Assembly (NCBI GenBank): GCA_024642285.1
Contig: JAHEBJ010000003.1
Location: 1 to 64,000, forward strand
Reading direction: 5' to 3'
Source: Sphingobacteriales bacterium
GTDB taxonomy: Bacteria > Bacteroidota > Bacteroidia > Chitinophagales > Chitinophagaceae
DNA length: 64,000 bases
Below, piece by piece: positions 29,503-39,505 of this stretch. Under the pieces are notes generated by a model. It saw only the letters and a program-made list of their open reading frames with translations. It made no database searches and was not told the DNA's origin. Each line of letters opens with the position of its first letter. Within the stretch, counting starts at the first letter, position 1. The translations under genes were made by a program, and so were the position numbers.

Positions 29503-29539
29503 TTTAATTAATTTTTAAAAAATAAAAAATCAACCGTTA

Positions 29540-32269
29540 TTATTCAGGCTCCTGGCCTAACATAAACGTAAATTTGGCGGCTCCTTTTAAGCCACTGGTA
29601 TTATTGTACCTGTCGAATCCAATACCATAGTCAAAACCTAACAATCCAAACATGGGCAGGAAGAATCGTAAACCAACACCTGCCGACCTGCGAAGTTTAA
29701 ACGGATTATACGACTTGAAATCGTACCAGCCGTTTGCTGCTTCAAAGAATGCAAGTCCATAAATAGTACTTCCGGCACTGGTACTGAAAGGATATCTCAA
29801 CTCCATGGTGTACTTATTAAATATAGTAAAAAACTCAGTAGGTGTAATTCCCTCAGGATTTATCTTAGGATTTGAACTACTATAAATAGGATATCCCCTA
29901 TGAGAGATAATGTCGTACCCTAATAGGGCAAAATTGTTGCTTAACCCCGCATCACCCAATTGAAAACGTTCAAATGGTGAAATTTCAAGATTTTTATTAT
30001 ATCGGCCAATAAACCCATACTTAGCAGCTATTTTAAGTATAAATTGTTTGTTTTTATCTTCTCCTTTTGCCATTCCGATAGGAATAAACCATTCAGCATT
30101 CATACGCCATTTATGAAATTCTGGATGTTCATATTCATTAGATGCATCGGAAGATATACCTAATAACGAATATGGAAGTGTGAACTGTCCGCTCAACAAA
30201 AAGTTGGACCCACTGGTTGGAAAAATTGGATTAGGTCCGGCGGAATTACGAACTAAAGCAAGCTTTAAACTGATATTAGTTGAATTACCGTTAGAGAGAC
30301 CCTTGAAAACATTGGGGTAGTTTCTTAGTTTGTAGCGTTGAAAATTAAGAGAATAGATCAAGTTAAAATAGTCGTCGGGCCACTTTAATTGCTTCCCCAA
30401 AGAAACAATAATATTGGAAGTATTTACGTATGAGGTATCACCGCAACGCCTGCAATATTGTCCGGTATTCGGGTCGTACGCATTTGCATACTTGGTATTA
30501 GAGTAACCAACAGTAAACGAATTTCGCTTTTTACCACCCAGCCAGGGTTCTGTAAATGAGACATTATAAGACCTGAAAGCTTTTCCGTTAGACTGTATCC
30601 TGGCGCTGAATTTCTGCCCGTCACCAGACGGTAATGGATCCCATGTGGAGCGTTTCGTAATGTTCTTTATGGAAAAATTATTAAAAACAACACCCAATGT
30701 TCCGGTTAACCCAATACCTCCGCCAAAACCTGCAGATAGTTCAAGCTGATCTCCGGATTTTTCTTCAATACCCCAATTAATATCGACGGTACCGTTCTCG
30801 GCATTAGGTACTACCTGAGGATTAATTTTCTCTGCATCAATAAATCCAAGTTGACCTAACTCACGTTGCGTACGTATGATATCCTGCCTGCTGAATTTTT
30901 CTCCCGGAATGGTTCTCAACTCCCTGCGAATAACATAATCTTTGGTTTTTTGATTTCCGGAAATTGTAATGTTGCCATAGGTTGCCTGTGGACCTTCCTG
31001 CATCCTTATCTCAAAATCGATGGTATCATTATAAACGGCCGTTTCAACCGGATCTACCCTGAAGAAAAGATACCCATCATCCATGTATAAGCTTCCAATA
31101 TCGGCGCCTTCGGCAGAAAGTTGTTTGCCCAACCGCTTATTCAGGATATCGAGGTTATAAATATCGCCTTTCTTAATTCCTAAGATAGAGTTCAACACAG
31201 AGTCGGCATATTTGGAGTTTCCCCGCCAAACGATATCACCAAAATAATACTGTTTACCTTCATTAACCTGTATAAACAGGTTGAGGTTATTGCGGGCATC
31301 TAAAATGGGCGTATCGTTTACAATTACCGCATCTCTGTATCCTCTCGAGTTATAATAATCAAGCAGACTTTCCTTGTCTTCTAAATATTTTTCTTCGTTA
31401 TATTTTGCTCCACTGAATCCTCTTATCCTGAAATAAGGATCTATATAATCCCTTGTTTTTGTAATTGACATAAACCCTACGTCGTCAATATAGCTTTTAA
31501 ATGAAGGCCTGGTAACCGTATCGCCAAATGGATTTTTTACCACCATCGGGAATAGTGTGATCCTGTTCATCTCCTTGGTGCCCTTCATTTGCTTTCTTAG
31601 TTTTTGCGCATCAAGGCTTTCGTTTCCGCTGAAGTTTATAGAATTAACTTTTACTTTTCTTCCCTTATCGATGATGAAAGTTAAGATCACGGCATTACTC
31701 ATATTCGGATCAAGCTCCTCCTTCAGTTCGATTTCAACATTCCTGAACGCTTTGCCGTAATAAAATTTTCGGATTGCTTCAACAGCACTCAGTTTCATAT
31801 TCTCCGTAACAACTCTGTCCTTGGTCAGTGCTACTTTTGGTTCAAGGTCATCCTTTTCGCCTTTTTTAATTCCTATAAATTTATAACTGGATAACCTTGG
31901 TCTTTCAGTTATAACAAATTCAAGATAAATATTGGAGCCATCTAACCGGGTGATATAAATTTCAACATCCGAAATCAGATTTTGTCGCCATAGTTTAGCG
32001 ATAGCTTTTCCGAACATATCAGTGCCGGGAATAACAACTTTATCACCTACGGCAAGTCCAGAAATAGAAATGATAAGATTAGCGTCAAATGCTTTTGAAC
32101 CGGAAACTGCAATATCAGCAATCGTATATTCTTTGGGTATTTTAGATTCGAAAATGGCTATTAACGCTGGATCTACAGATACTGGCGGAGGGTCAACCTG
32201 TGCCAGAACAAACAGGCTGGAGCATAATAGGGTGGTAACAATAAAAATTCCTTTGTAAATCCTCTGCAT
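29540..32269 (-). CDS. bamA: Outer membrane protein assembly factor BamA
   Basis: Multiple POTRA repeats, Omp85 barrel, LGQLGFIDAEKINPQVVPN, GGGIGLTGTLGVVFNNFSIKNI; sits between skp genes and uppS. ATG 32269 likely. Confidence 0.93.
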   Translation of the reverse strand: MQRIYKGIFIVTTLLCSSLFVLAQVDPPPVSVDPALIAIFESKIPKEYTIADIAVSGSKAFDANLIISISGLAVGDKVVIPGTDMFGKAIAKLWRQNLISDVEIYITRLDGSNIYLEFVITERPRLSSYKFIGIKKGEKDDLEPKVALTKDRVVTENMKLSAVEAIRKFYYGKAFRNVEIELKEELDPNMSNAVILTFIIDKGRKVKVNSINFSGNESLDAQKLRKQMKGTKEMNRITLFPMVVKNPFGDTVTRPSFKSYIDDVGFMSITKTRDYIDPYFRIRGFSGAKYNEEKYLEDKESLLDYYNSRGYRDAVIVNDTPILDARNNLNLFIQVNEGKQYYFGDIVWRGNSKYADSVLNSILGIKKGDIYNLDILNKRLGKQLSAEGADIGSLYMDDGYLFFRVDPVETAVYNDTIDFEIRMQEGPQATYGNITISGNQKTKDYVIRRELRTIPGEKFSRQDIIRTQRELGQLGFIDAEKINPQVVPNAENGTVDINWGIEEKSGDQLELSAGFGGGIGLTGTLGVVFNNFSIKNITKRSTWDPLPSGDGQKFSARIQSNGKAFRSYNVSFTEPWLGGKKRNSFTVGYSNTKYANAYDPNTGQYCRRCGDTSYVNTSNIIVSLGKQLKWPDDYFNLIYSLNFQRYKLRNYPNVFKGLSNGNSTNISLKLALVRNSAGPNPIFPTSGSNFLLSGQFTLPYSLLGISSDASNEYEHPEFHKWRMNAEWFIPIGMAKGEDKNKQFILKIAAKYGFIGRYNKNLEISPFERFQLGDAGLSNNFALLGYDIISHRGYPIYSSSNPKINPEGITPTEFFTIFNKYTMELRYPFSTSAGSTIYGLAFFEAANGWYDFKSYNPFKLRRSAGVGLRFFLPMFGLLGFDYGIGFDRYNNTSGLKGAAKFTFMLGQEPE

Positions 32270-32392
32270 CAATTTGGTTTTTACGTGCGGCAAATTAAGC
32301 CCATTAATTAAAACTATTTGTTAACCTCATCCTAAATCACACTGTTATTCCGAAAAGGTTTTTTGCTGATTTTTACAGATTTAGATATTCAA

Positions 32393-33151
32393 TTAGCCAG
32401 CTTGATCTTTATTTTTTACCTGCTCACCAGTTTTACCAAACCTTCGTTCCCGGCTTTGATAATCCAGGATAGCCTCAAATAAATTTTCTTTCCTGAAATC
32501 GGGCCAAAGTGTGTTGGTGAAATAAAACTCTGCATAAGCCAGTTGATATAACAGAAAATTGCTGATCCTGAACTCTCCACTGGTTCTAATCATCAATTCC
32601 GGATCGGGAAACGATTTCGTGGTAAGATATTGCTTTATAGTATCCTGATCAATATCATCAACTACCAACGAGCCTTTTTTTGCATCCGTCGCAATTTGTT
32701 TAGCAGCTTCTGTAATTTCCCACCTGCTGCTGTAACTAAGTGCCATGATCAAATTAAGTCCGGTATTTTTTGAGGTTTCTTTTATAGCCTCTGTTAGCTC
32801 ATGCTTTGCGGCATCGGGTAACATATCTGTATCGCCTATCACATGAAGTTTAATATTGTTTTTGTTCAGCGTTGGTACTTCATTTTTAATTGTATCAACC
32901 AATAACTCCATTAGACCCGACACTTCATTTTTCGGCCGGTCCCAGTTTTCGGTACTAAACGCATACAATGTTAAATACTTGATCCCTATTTCGGCTGCAC
33001 CCTCAACGATGTTACGAACACTTTCAACGCCATGCAAATGACCATAAAGACGGTCTTCGCCCTTCTCCTTTGCCCATCTGCCATTACCATCCATAATGAT
33101 AGCAATATGGTTGGGCAATCTTGATATATCAATATTCTCTTTAAGGCTCAT
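32393..33151 (-). CDS. uppS: Isoprenyl transferase (undecaprenyl diphosphate synthase family)
   Basis: HIAIIMDGNGRWAKEKGEDRLYGHLHG, LTLYAFSTENWDRP, LMIRTSGEFRISNFLLYQLAYAEFYF. Confidence 0.95.
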   Translation of the reverse strand: MSLKENIDISRLPNHIAIIMDGNGRWAKEKGEDRLYGHLHGVESVRNIVEGAAEIGIKYLTLYAFSTENWDRPKNEVSGLMELLVDTIKNEVPTLNKNNIKLHVIGDTDMLPDAAKHELTEAIKETSKNTGLNLIMALSYSSRWEITEAAKQIATDAKKGSLVVDDIDQDTIKQYLTTKSFPDPELMIRTSGEFRISNFLLYQLAYAEFYFTNTLWPDFRKENLFEAILDYQSRERRFGKTGEQVKNKDQAG

Positions 33152-33243
33152 AAAACACGTAAAACGAGTAGTCAGGCGCAGGGCCTGACTTTGGGGTGCA
33201 AAAGTAACAAATTTTGGTTGTATTACCGTTTTTAGATCAAATC

Positions 33244-36200
33244 TTACAGCTTTACCAGTTTTCCGGTATACTCATTGCCTTTTAATACTATTTTATACCA
33301 ATAAATACCACTGCTTATTACGCTAATATTAAATCTATTCGTGTTCTTAAAATCTGCAATCATTAGCCCCTGCGAATTTGAAATGTATATCAGGTCTGCT
33401 ACCAAATCTTTTCCATCGCTCATACAATAAAAAATTCCGGAAGAAGGGTTAGGATAAACTAATGGTTTTACTGCAACTTCCGGCAAAGGCGCTCCTGTTG
33501 CACATCCTTCAAAAGCCTTTAAAAACTGGCTGTCTTCTTTCAGTTTTTTAGTTACACTGCAACCGGCACCATTTGTCAATGTTACTACTGCGTTTGGTGA
33601 AATGTTATAGGGCAAATCAACAACCTTTTCATTTGCGTAGTTATAGGATTTTTCTGCATCGTCAACCTCCCATGTAAAACTGCCATTATTATCAACTGCT
33701 GTTAATCGTGTTACACACCTGCCGTTTTTATTTAGTACCGAAATAATAAAATTAGCGCTGGCACAAGGAGTGGGCTTGGGTTGAGCATACCATAAATAAT
33801 TACTTATGTTGGAAAACAATAACTGGTAATTTGATTTTCTGGTAAACCGGTAAAATTTGCCGGTGCTGGCAGCTGGTATTTCTATATAAAACAAAGCTGA
33901 ATCGATGGGGGTTACGAATCGGGCTTTAACTGCTTTTCCATTGTTATCCAATATAGCAAATTCATTATTGATTTGGGAGTCGGTTGCAAACCCTGCGCCA
34001 GCAGGATTGCTATTGTTGATACTGAAATATATTTTAGTAAGATTGGCCGGTACGTAAAAATAGCCCGGCATTGCGGAAGCATCGGCATAAACTTCTGTTG
34101 TTTTGCCAAAGAACGAACCTGCCTTATAAAATGTATTCTTATTTGTGTTGATCACAAGACTAACTGTAGATTTATATTTGGATGCAACCGTCAGTTTATA
34201 ATTACCGGCCGATGGTAATTTGATGATCAACTGCCCTGCACCTGCGTTTCTATTTAGTGTATAATCTTCAATTATTTCCAAAACTCTTTCGGTTGATTCA
34301 ACCAGAAAGTTAATGTACCCCTTATCTGGTATATTAAAAGCAGGTGTATATTCAATTGTAAAACTTCCTGCTTTTGGAGCGGCAATAAAAAATTCAGCCT
34401 TGTTATAATAATCCAAGCCATTGGTATATTTTAATTCAACCGATATTTTTTGTTGAGACATTAATCCGCCGTCGCTTAGTTTTTCTTTTATAAGGGTTGA
34501 TGATTCAAATTGGAAATCACTTATGCTATTACTGTACTTCGCCAGGTCAGACCGATAATCATTTTCAATTTCTGATGCTGTTATCAACGGCAGATCGCCG
34601 TTTTGATAAGCCGTACCATTTACAATATTATATTGTTGGTAAAAAGCACTGGTGGAAACATAGCGTGACGTGATAGTAGGGATCATAAAGTAACTGTTAA
34701 CCAGTTGCATTCGATTGGTCTTAGCCAGATAAATGCAAATTGCAGCGGCTTTTTCCTGTTTTGCATCATTCGATCGCTGATCGGCAACCCAATCAAAATA
34801 CAAGATCATATAATGCAGGTAGGCTTTTAACTCCAGCAATCTTTCTCTTACTACTGCCGGTGCATCCTTAGTTTCCAGTTCAGCTCTTTCCAATAATCGC
34901 AGGTATTGTGGAATCTTATATTTATTCGATTTTCCTCCGGCTAAAACTTTGCTATCTGTCCAGATTTGCAATAACTGAAAAATGGTTCCAGCGGCTGCAT
35001 CAAACATCTGGTTGCAAAAATCCTGTAGCGTTTTATCAATCGGAATACTCCTAACCAAATTATTACTTGCTGCCAGCAAGTAAGGTAAGCTGGCAAATTT
35101 GGCCGGCGAGGCTTCCCAAACCAATCCCTGACTATTTTTTTCTTTTGCAATTTGCACCGTCGTCTTAAACTCATCCAAGTAAAAATCGGGTGTTTCGCCA
35201 CTCCAAGCTGAAAGGTTCAGGTAATTATATTCCGAAATATTTTTCGTTCTGTTGTACCATCTGTTCCTTAGGCCGTTTGTACTGGTTATGTTTTGGTACA
35301 CATCGGGGATCAACTGAACATCAATATTACTGTTAATGGCGATAGAAGGTGATGGTACATCAGCATGGGTAGAATAAGCATACAACTGAAACCTTGAATC
35401 GGGATAAACTGCAATTAATTTTTGGGCCGTGAAATTAGAGAGAACAAATTGTTGATCGCTTTCACTTGGGTATGGCGTATTGTTACAGCCAAGGTTGTCG
35501 GTACTGTTTCCCCATTTAGCGCCATCCGGTACTTCAATGCCGATATTCTTATAATTGTATTTGAAATTACGGAACTGATTTACATACAAACTGGTATTGT
35601 TATGGATATTATTTTTATACTGAGTATATTTTTGTTCAATAGCCGACGACCACAAACCCATAGCAGCAGCATTGTTAATATCCGGTACTGACCGGTTGTT
35701 TGCTTGCCTTGAGCCATTATAATTTGCAACATAGCATGGATTATTTTGCAATGCATCCATATATGCGCCAGTCATCAAATCTCCACGATGCCCAACAAAA
35801 CGGGAAGCACCGGTCATTCCGTTACGACGTTGATATAACGCCCAGTTATGGCCATTTTCGCCATAGTAGGTATCCCAGCTATAATCTGTACTCTTATCCA
35901 TCACCCATCTATTACAACCACCACTTACAAACCAGGTGTTGTATTCAAATCCGGAGGTAAAAATGCTGTCGGTTGTTTTATAGATGGAATTTAGTTTTGG
36001 TATGACCTCCCAGATGGTACCCGGCTGATAGAACCTGAAACCGAGCATATTCAAATATTGATAAAATCCAAAACAAAGTCCATTATCTTCCGCGGCTGTA
36101 AATTTAATGAAGCCTGTTCCATCGCTCTCCACCTTGCAGGCCTGGTTATCAACCATACTGTTATCATAAACAAATATCATTCCGCTTTGCGGGGTATTAC

Positions 36201-36381
36201 TATATTCCATTGTATTAAACTGACTACCGGGTATAGCTCTACCTAGTAGCTCAGCCGCATCAACAGCTGTCGATTTCAGCTTTTGAGAAGAAAGCGTTGG
36301 ATAACTAATTGTTTGTGCTTTACAAATTAATAAACAAACCATCATTACCGCAGTAACAAAGCAGTTGCGAATGATCGCCAT
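33244..36381 (-). CDS. Large secreted DUF4838/alpha-glucuronidase-like protein with T9SS C-terminal sorting domain
   Basis: Signal peptide; GH67N/DUF4838-like FGFYQYLNMLGFRFYQPGTIWEVIP and central domain; C-terminus PLVYPNPSSGIFYC...ISSGIYWYKIVLKGNEYTGKLVKL (type A CTD). Confidence 0.6.
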   Translation of the reverse strand: MAIIRNCFVTAVMMVCLLICKAQTISYPTLSSQKLKSTAVDAAELLGRAIPGSQFNTMEYSNTPQSGMIFVYDNSMVDNQACKVESDGTGFIKFTAAEDNGLCFGFYQYLNMLGFRFYQPGTIWEVIPKLNSIYKTTDSIFTSGFEYNTWFVSGGCNRWVMDKSTDYSWDTYYGENGHNWALYQRRNGMTGASRFVGHRGDLMTGAYMDALQNNPCYVANYNGSRQANNRSVPDINNAAAMGLWSSAIEQKYTQYKNNIHNNTSLYVNQFRNFKYNYKNIGIEVPDGAKWGNSTDNLGCNNTPYPSESDQQFVLSNFTAQKLIAVYPDSRFQLYAYSTHADVPSPSIAINSNIDVQLIPDVYQNITSTNGLRNRWYNRTKNISEYNYLNLSAWSGETPDFYLDEFKTTVQIAKEKNSQGLVWEASPAKFASLPYLLAASNNLVRSIPIDKTLQDFCNQMFDAAAGTIFQLLQIWTDSKVLAGGKSNKYKIPQYLRLLERAELETKDAPAVVRERLLELKAYLHYMILYFDWVADQRSNDAKQEKAAAICIYLAKTNRMQLVNSYFMIPTITSRYVSTSAFYQQYNIVNGTAYQNGDLPLITASEIENDYRSDLAKYSNSISDFQFESSTLIKEKLSDGGLMSQQKISVELKYTNGLDYYNKAEFFIAAPKAGSFTIEYTPAFNIPDKGYINFLVESTERVLEIIEDYTLNRNAGAGQLIIKLPSAGNYKLTVASKYKSTVSLVINTNKNTFYKAGSFFGKTTEVYADASAMPGYFYVPANLTKIYFSINNSNPAGAGFATDSQINNEFAILDNNGKAVKARFVTPIDSALFYIEIPAASTGKFYRFTRKSNYQLLFSNISNYLWYAQPKPTPCASANFIISVLNKNGRCVTRLTAVDNNGSFTWEVDDAEKSYNYANEKVVDLPYNISPNAVVTLTNGAGCSVTKKLKEDSQFLKAFEGCATGAPLPEVAVKPLVYPNPSSGIFYCMSDGKDLVADLIYISNSQGLMIADFKNTNRFNISVISSGIYWYKIVLKGNEYTGKLVKL

Positions 36382-36558
36382 AGTTCAGTTTGAATGTGCT
36401 GATAAAAACTATGGTCTCATCACAGAATGATAAGGATTTATACTTTGTTTTTCTTTGGTCAGGAAACGAACAGATAATATATCTGCTTTAAATGGGGGAA
36501 TTGTAAAAATAGGAGTATTTACTTAAAAACAAAAAACTAAACTGTATTTTTTTTCAAA

Positions 36559-37395
36559 TTAATTTGTACTGGGACAACGATATGTACTCAGGTTATAAGT
36601 AAACCCAATCTCCGCAATTATATATTGATCTCTTTGTTTGCTCCATCCACGCTGCCTTCCTTCAACGCCTAATGGATTTAATGGTTGAATTTCTGTTGAC
36701 CTGTCCTGCAAAATTGCCGCGGTTGATAAAGGTGTAAATTTATTTGCTCCTATGTATGTTGTACTAACATCATCCAGGTAGTCGGTTCCGGTAAACCGAT
36801 GCGCTAATTCAAAAGAAAAATTAATCTTATCGCTCAGATTATATTTAACTCCAACACCTAGTGGAATACAAAGTGCAAGTGTGTTGTAAGGTTTTCTGCC
36901 TTCATACGCTATAAGCTGTCCTTCGGTTCCCAAAGGGCGTAAAAATTCTTTTTGTCCATTTGTGAATGCATAAGGGTCGTAAGTAAAAACGCCTACGCCC
37001 AAAGTAACATAAGGTGTAAAGCTGAAATCGGGATCGCCGGGGATGAATTTGAAAAAATTAAAATCTCCTTGCAAAGCTATTTCCCAAACATTGGTATTAA
37101 AACTTAAATTTCTTAATTGTTGATACTGATTTTTACTATACGTGTCGCTATATCCTAATTGAGCATAATGGGCACTTAAACGAACGCCAACATAATTGCC
37201 AAATTGTTTGCGAAAAAAAGCGCCTAATGCAGGTTTTGGGCGATTAATAGCTGCCCTTGTATTCAAATCACCAAAATAGTGGGCCATTCCCAATGTGATT
37301 CCAAATTCTCCTTTTTGAACGTATTCGTTATGTTGAGACTGAGCATTAACAGCTACGGATGATATCAGGAAGAAAGCCAATAATTTCATTTTCAT
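36559..37395 (-). CDS. DUF6089-type outer membrane beta-barrel protein
   Basis: GEFGITLGMAHYFGDLNTRAAINRPKPALGAFFRKQFGNYVGVRLSAHYAQLGYSD; located near uppS/bamA. Confidence 0.8.
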   Translation of the reverse strand: MKMKLLAFFLISSVAVNAQSQHNEYVQKGEFGITLGMAHYFGDLNTRAAINRPKPALGAFFRKQFGNYVGVRLSAHYAQLGYSDTYSKNQYQQLRNLSFNTNVWEIALQGDFNFFKFIPGDPDFSFTPYVTLGVGVFTYDPYAFTNGQKEFLRPLGTEGQLIAYEGRKPYNTLALCIPLGVGVKYNLSDKINFSFELAHRFTGTDYLDDVSTTYIGANKFTPLSTAAILQDRSTEIQPLNPLGVEGRQRGWSKQRDQYIIAEIGFTYNLSTYRCPSTN

Positions 37396-37467
37396 AATAT
37401 GCAAAATAAAGAAATGTTTTCTAAATAACGGGCTGCAGTAAAAATACCGTTAAAGACTTTGTTAAAC

Positions 37468-37977
37468 TTATCGGGGATCACGCTTTTCGATACGTATTCC
37501 GGCGCTCATTACGTTTAACAATGGATCGTCTCTCATTATCTGCGATATTGTAAACCTGTATTCTCCAGGTTTTTTGAACCTGCGTGGCTCGCCATTCAAT
37601 AGTTTTCGCAATTCCCAAATATCATTCATACCTGTTCCTTCCCATCCATTGGCGTCGTCGCCTAATTGAATATCCACTTTCTGATTACTTAAACTGTCGC
37701 CGGGAGGTTGCAATCCAATATTAAGCCATATGTTATTATACTTATACGCATCGGTATGCCTTAATACAAGGTAAATACTATAAGGTGAAAGAGTATCTTT
37801 AATGATAAATGATCCGGAAACACTAAAGTCAGACTTCCATTCATAACCTGGTATCACGGTATTCTTTTCAAAAACATCAATTTGTTTACAAGATGACATG
37901 AAGAGCATTACACCGGTTATTATCGCTAATCTAAGGATAGTATTTTTTCTGCCCATGATCATTTTTACAAACTTCAT
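37468..37977 (-). CDS. gldH: Gliding motility lipoprotein GldH
   Basis: Lipobox LFMSSC, then IDVFEKNTVIPGYEWKSDFSVSGSFIIKDTLSPYSIYLVLRHTDAYKYNNIWLNI. Confidence 0.85.
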   Translation of the reverse strand: MKFVKMIMGRKNTILRLAIITGVMLFMSSCKQIDVFEKNTVIPGYEWKSDFSVSGSFIIKDTLSPYSIYLVLRHTDAYKYNNIWLNIGLQPPGDSLSNQKVDIQLGDDANGWEGTGMNDIWELRKLLNGEPRRFKKPGEYRFTISQIMRDDPLLNVMSAGIRIEKRDPR

Positions 37978-37998
37978 TTTATTTAATTTATTAACCTG

Positions 37999-38874
37999 CT
38001 AAAGCACATTAAGGACCTGTTCCTTTGCCTTCTCCAATTCGTTCTTCATTTTTACCACACATTTTTGAATATCGGCATCGTAGGCTTTGCTGCCGGTGGT
38101 ATTAATTTCCCTTCCTATCTCCTGTAAAATAAAAGACAATTTTTTTCCCTTTCCTTCTTCGGGTTCTCCAATAATTGACTGGAAATACTCGCAGTGCTGC
38201 CGAAGCCGAATTTGTTCTTCATGGATGTCTATCTTTTCCATATAATAAATAAGTTCCTGCTCCATACGGTTATTGTCAATATTTTCCTTACCTACATGTT
38301 TTTCCAAAAGCTGGTTGATTTCATCTTTGATCCTTACCCGTCGATTTGGCTCCAATTTTAAAATGGCTTCCTCCTGTTCATTTATATTATTAATGCGTCT
38401 GATCAGGTCGTTTTGCAAAACAGCTCCTTCGTCGGCTCTGTGTTGGTTTAAGTTATTAAGTGCTTCCAAAAGCACTTTATTAAATTCAGCAAAATCTGAT
38501 TCACTCAATACATCGTTTGTTGGTGTGACAACTTCTGGCAACCTAAGTAAGGCACTAAGTACTGAATTGGTGTCAATATTTAACTCACCAGCCAGGGTTT
38601 CAATTTGTTTGTAGTACGCTTTTATTAAATCGGTATTGATGTTTACAGGTTTTGAAGCGCCGTTTTGTTTAATGATGATCATACAATCTATCGTTCCTCT
38701 TACAAGATGCTCCTGCAGCGTATTGCGTATTTCAAATTCATATGGCCTCAACAAAGGTGGCACTCTCAATTGCAGCTCAAATTGTTTTCCATTGAGTGCT
38801 TTAATTTCCACCAGAAAAGTTTTATCATTTTCTGTTTGCTCAGCTCTTCCAAATCCCGTCATTGATTTTAACAT
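37999..38874 (-). CDS. YicC family endoribonuclease
   Basis: MLKSMTGFGRAEQ...EIKALNGKQFELQLRVPPLLRPYEFEIRN...EIGREINTTGSKAYDADIQ. Confidence 0.92.
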   Translation of the reverse strand: MLKSMTGFGRAEQTENDKTFLVEIKALNGKQFELQLRVPPLLRPYEFEIRNTLQEHLVRGTIDCMIIIKQNGASKPVNINTDLIKAYYKQIETLAGELNIDTNSVLSALLRLPEVVTPTNDVLSESDFAEFNKVLLEALNNLNQHRADEGAVLQNDLIRRINNINEQEEAILKLEPNRRVRIKDEINQLLEKHVGKENIDNNRMEQELIYYMEKIDIHEEQIRLRQHCEYFQSIIGEPEEGKGKKLSFILQEIGREINTTGSKAYDADIQKCVVKMKNELEKAKEQVLNVL

Positions 38875-39005
38875 GAAATATAATTTAGTCTGCAAGTTAA
38901 GGATATAGTACTTCAATCAAATATTCAAAAGTAAAAACCAATAGGAAAATTTGATTAACATCGAAACTAAAATTTTTCATATTGTTGCTCTGGTGAAAAA
39001 ATCTT

Positions 39006-39042
39006 TTTAAAAAAGAAAGCCCGACTTTTTGGAGTCGAGCTT
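39006..39042 (-). terminator. Minus-strand intrinsic terminator in a large gene-free region
   Basis: Minus strand AAAGCTCGAC-tccaaaaa-GTCGGGCTTT-CTTTTTT; the single mismatch is a G-U wobble only on the minus transcript. Confidence 0.6.
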
Positions 39043-39136
39043 TGTTATATAGATGGGTTAGTAAGTACCGGGAACCAAATTCCCTTCACAATATTAAAAA
39101 GAATTTTCGCTAACCAAAAAATATTCCTGAACTATT

Positions 39137-39167
39137 TTATACACATTTGATTTATTGTTGTGGATAA
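39137..39167. promoter_or_regulatory. Two facing DnaA-box-like sites (TTATACACA ... TGTGGATAA)
   Basis: TTATACACA at 39137-39145 and TGTGGATAA (reverse of TTATCCACA) at 39159-39167, 13 nt apart; both fit TTATNCACA. Confidence 0.4.
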
Positions 39168-39482
39168 GGCTCGCTGTATTTTGCCGAAAATTCTCAGGTT
39201 TCAAAACAGGAATGCATCGACAAAAATCAATTCAATAAAAAAAGAATGAAAAACCTGCGGCTGAAAGTATTGTGTTTACAAGCATTACAGCTACTCACTT
39301 TTTTAACTTTATCTTCCCGGCGGTAAATTGCAGAATTAATTTTGCAAAAAAATTGAGTCATATTTTTCTGCAAAAGCAACAATTAACTACCAAAAAAATA
39401 TCGAAAAATAAATCTGAAATCCGCCGGATATTTACCGTTTTTGTCGCTTTTAGTGCCTTCGTTAAATAAAACCAAAGCAGTG

Positions 39483-39490
39483 TACCTTTG
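39483..39490 (+). promoter_or_regulatory. Bacteroidota -7 box (TACCTTTG) for the lpxD-like gene
   Basis: TACCTTTG 15 nt before ATG 39506. Confidence 0.5.
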
Positions 39491-39505
39491 CTAAAATTTT
39501 TTATT

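Noticed and set aside
39040-39110. Possible tRNA-like element (GGGAACCAAATTCCC near a hairpin)
   Set aside because: No anticodon arm, T-loop consensus or acceptor stem could be assembled on either strand.
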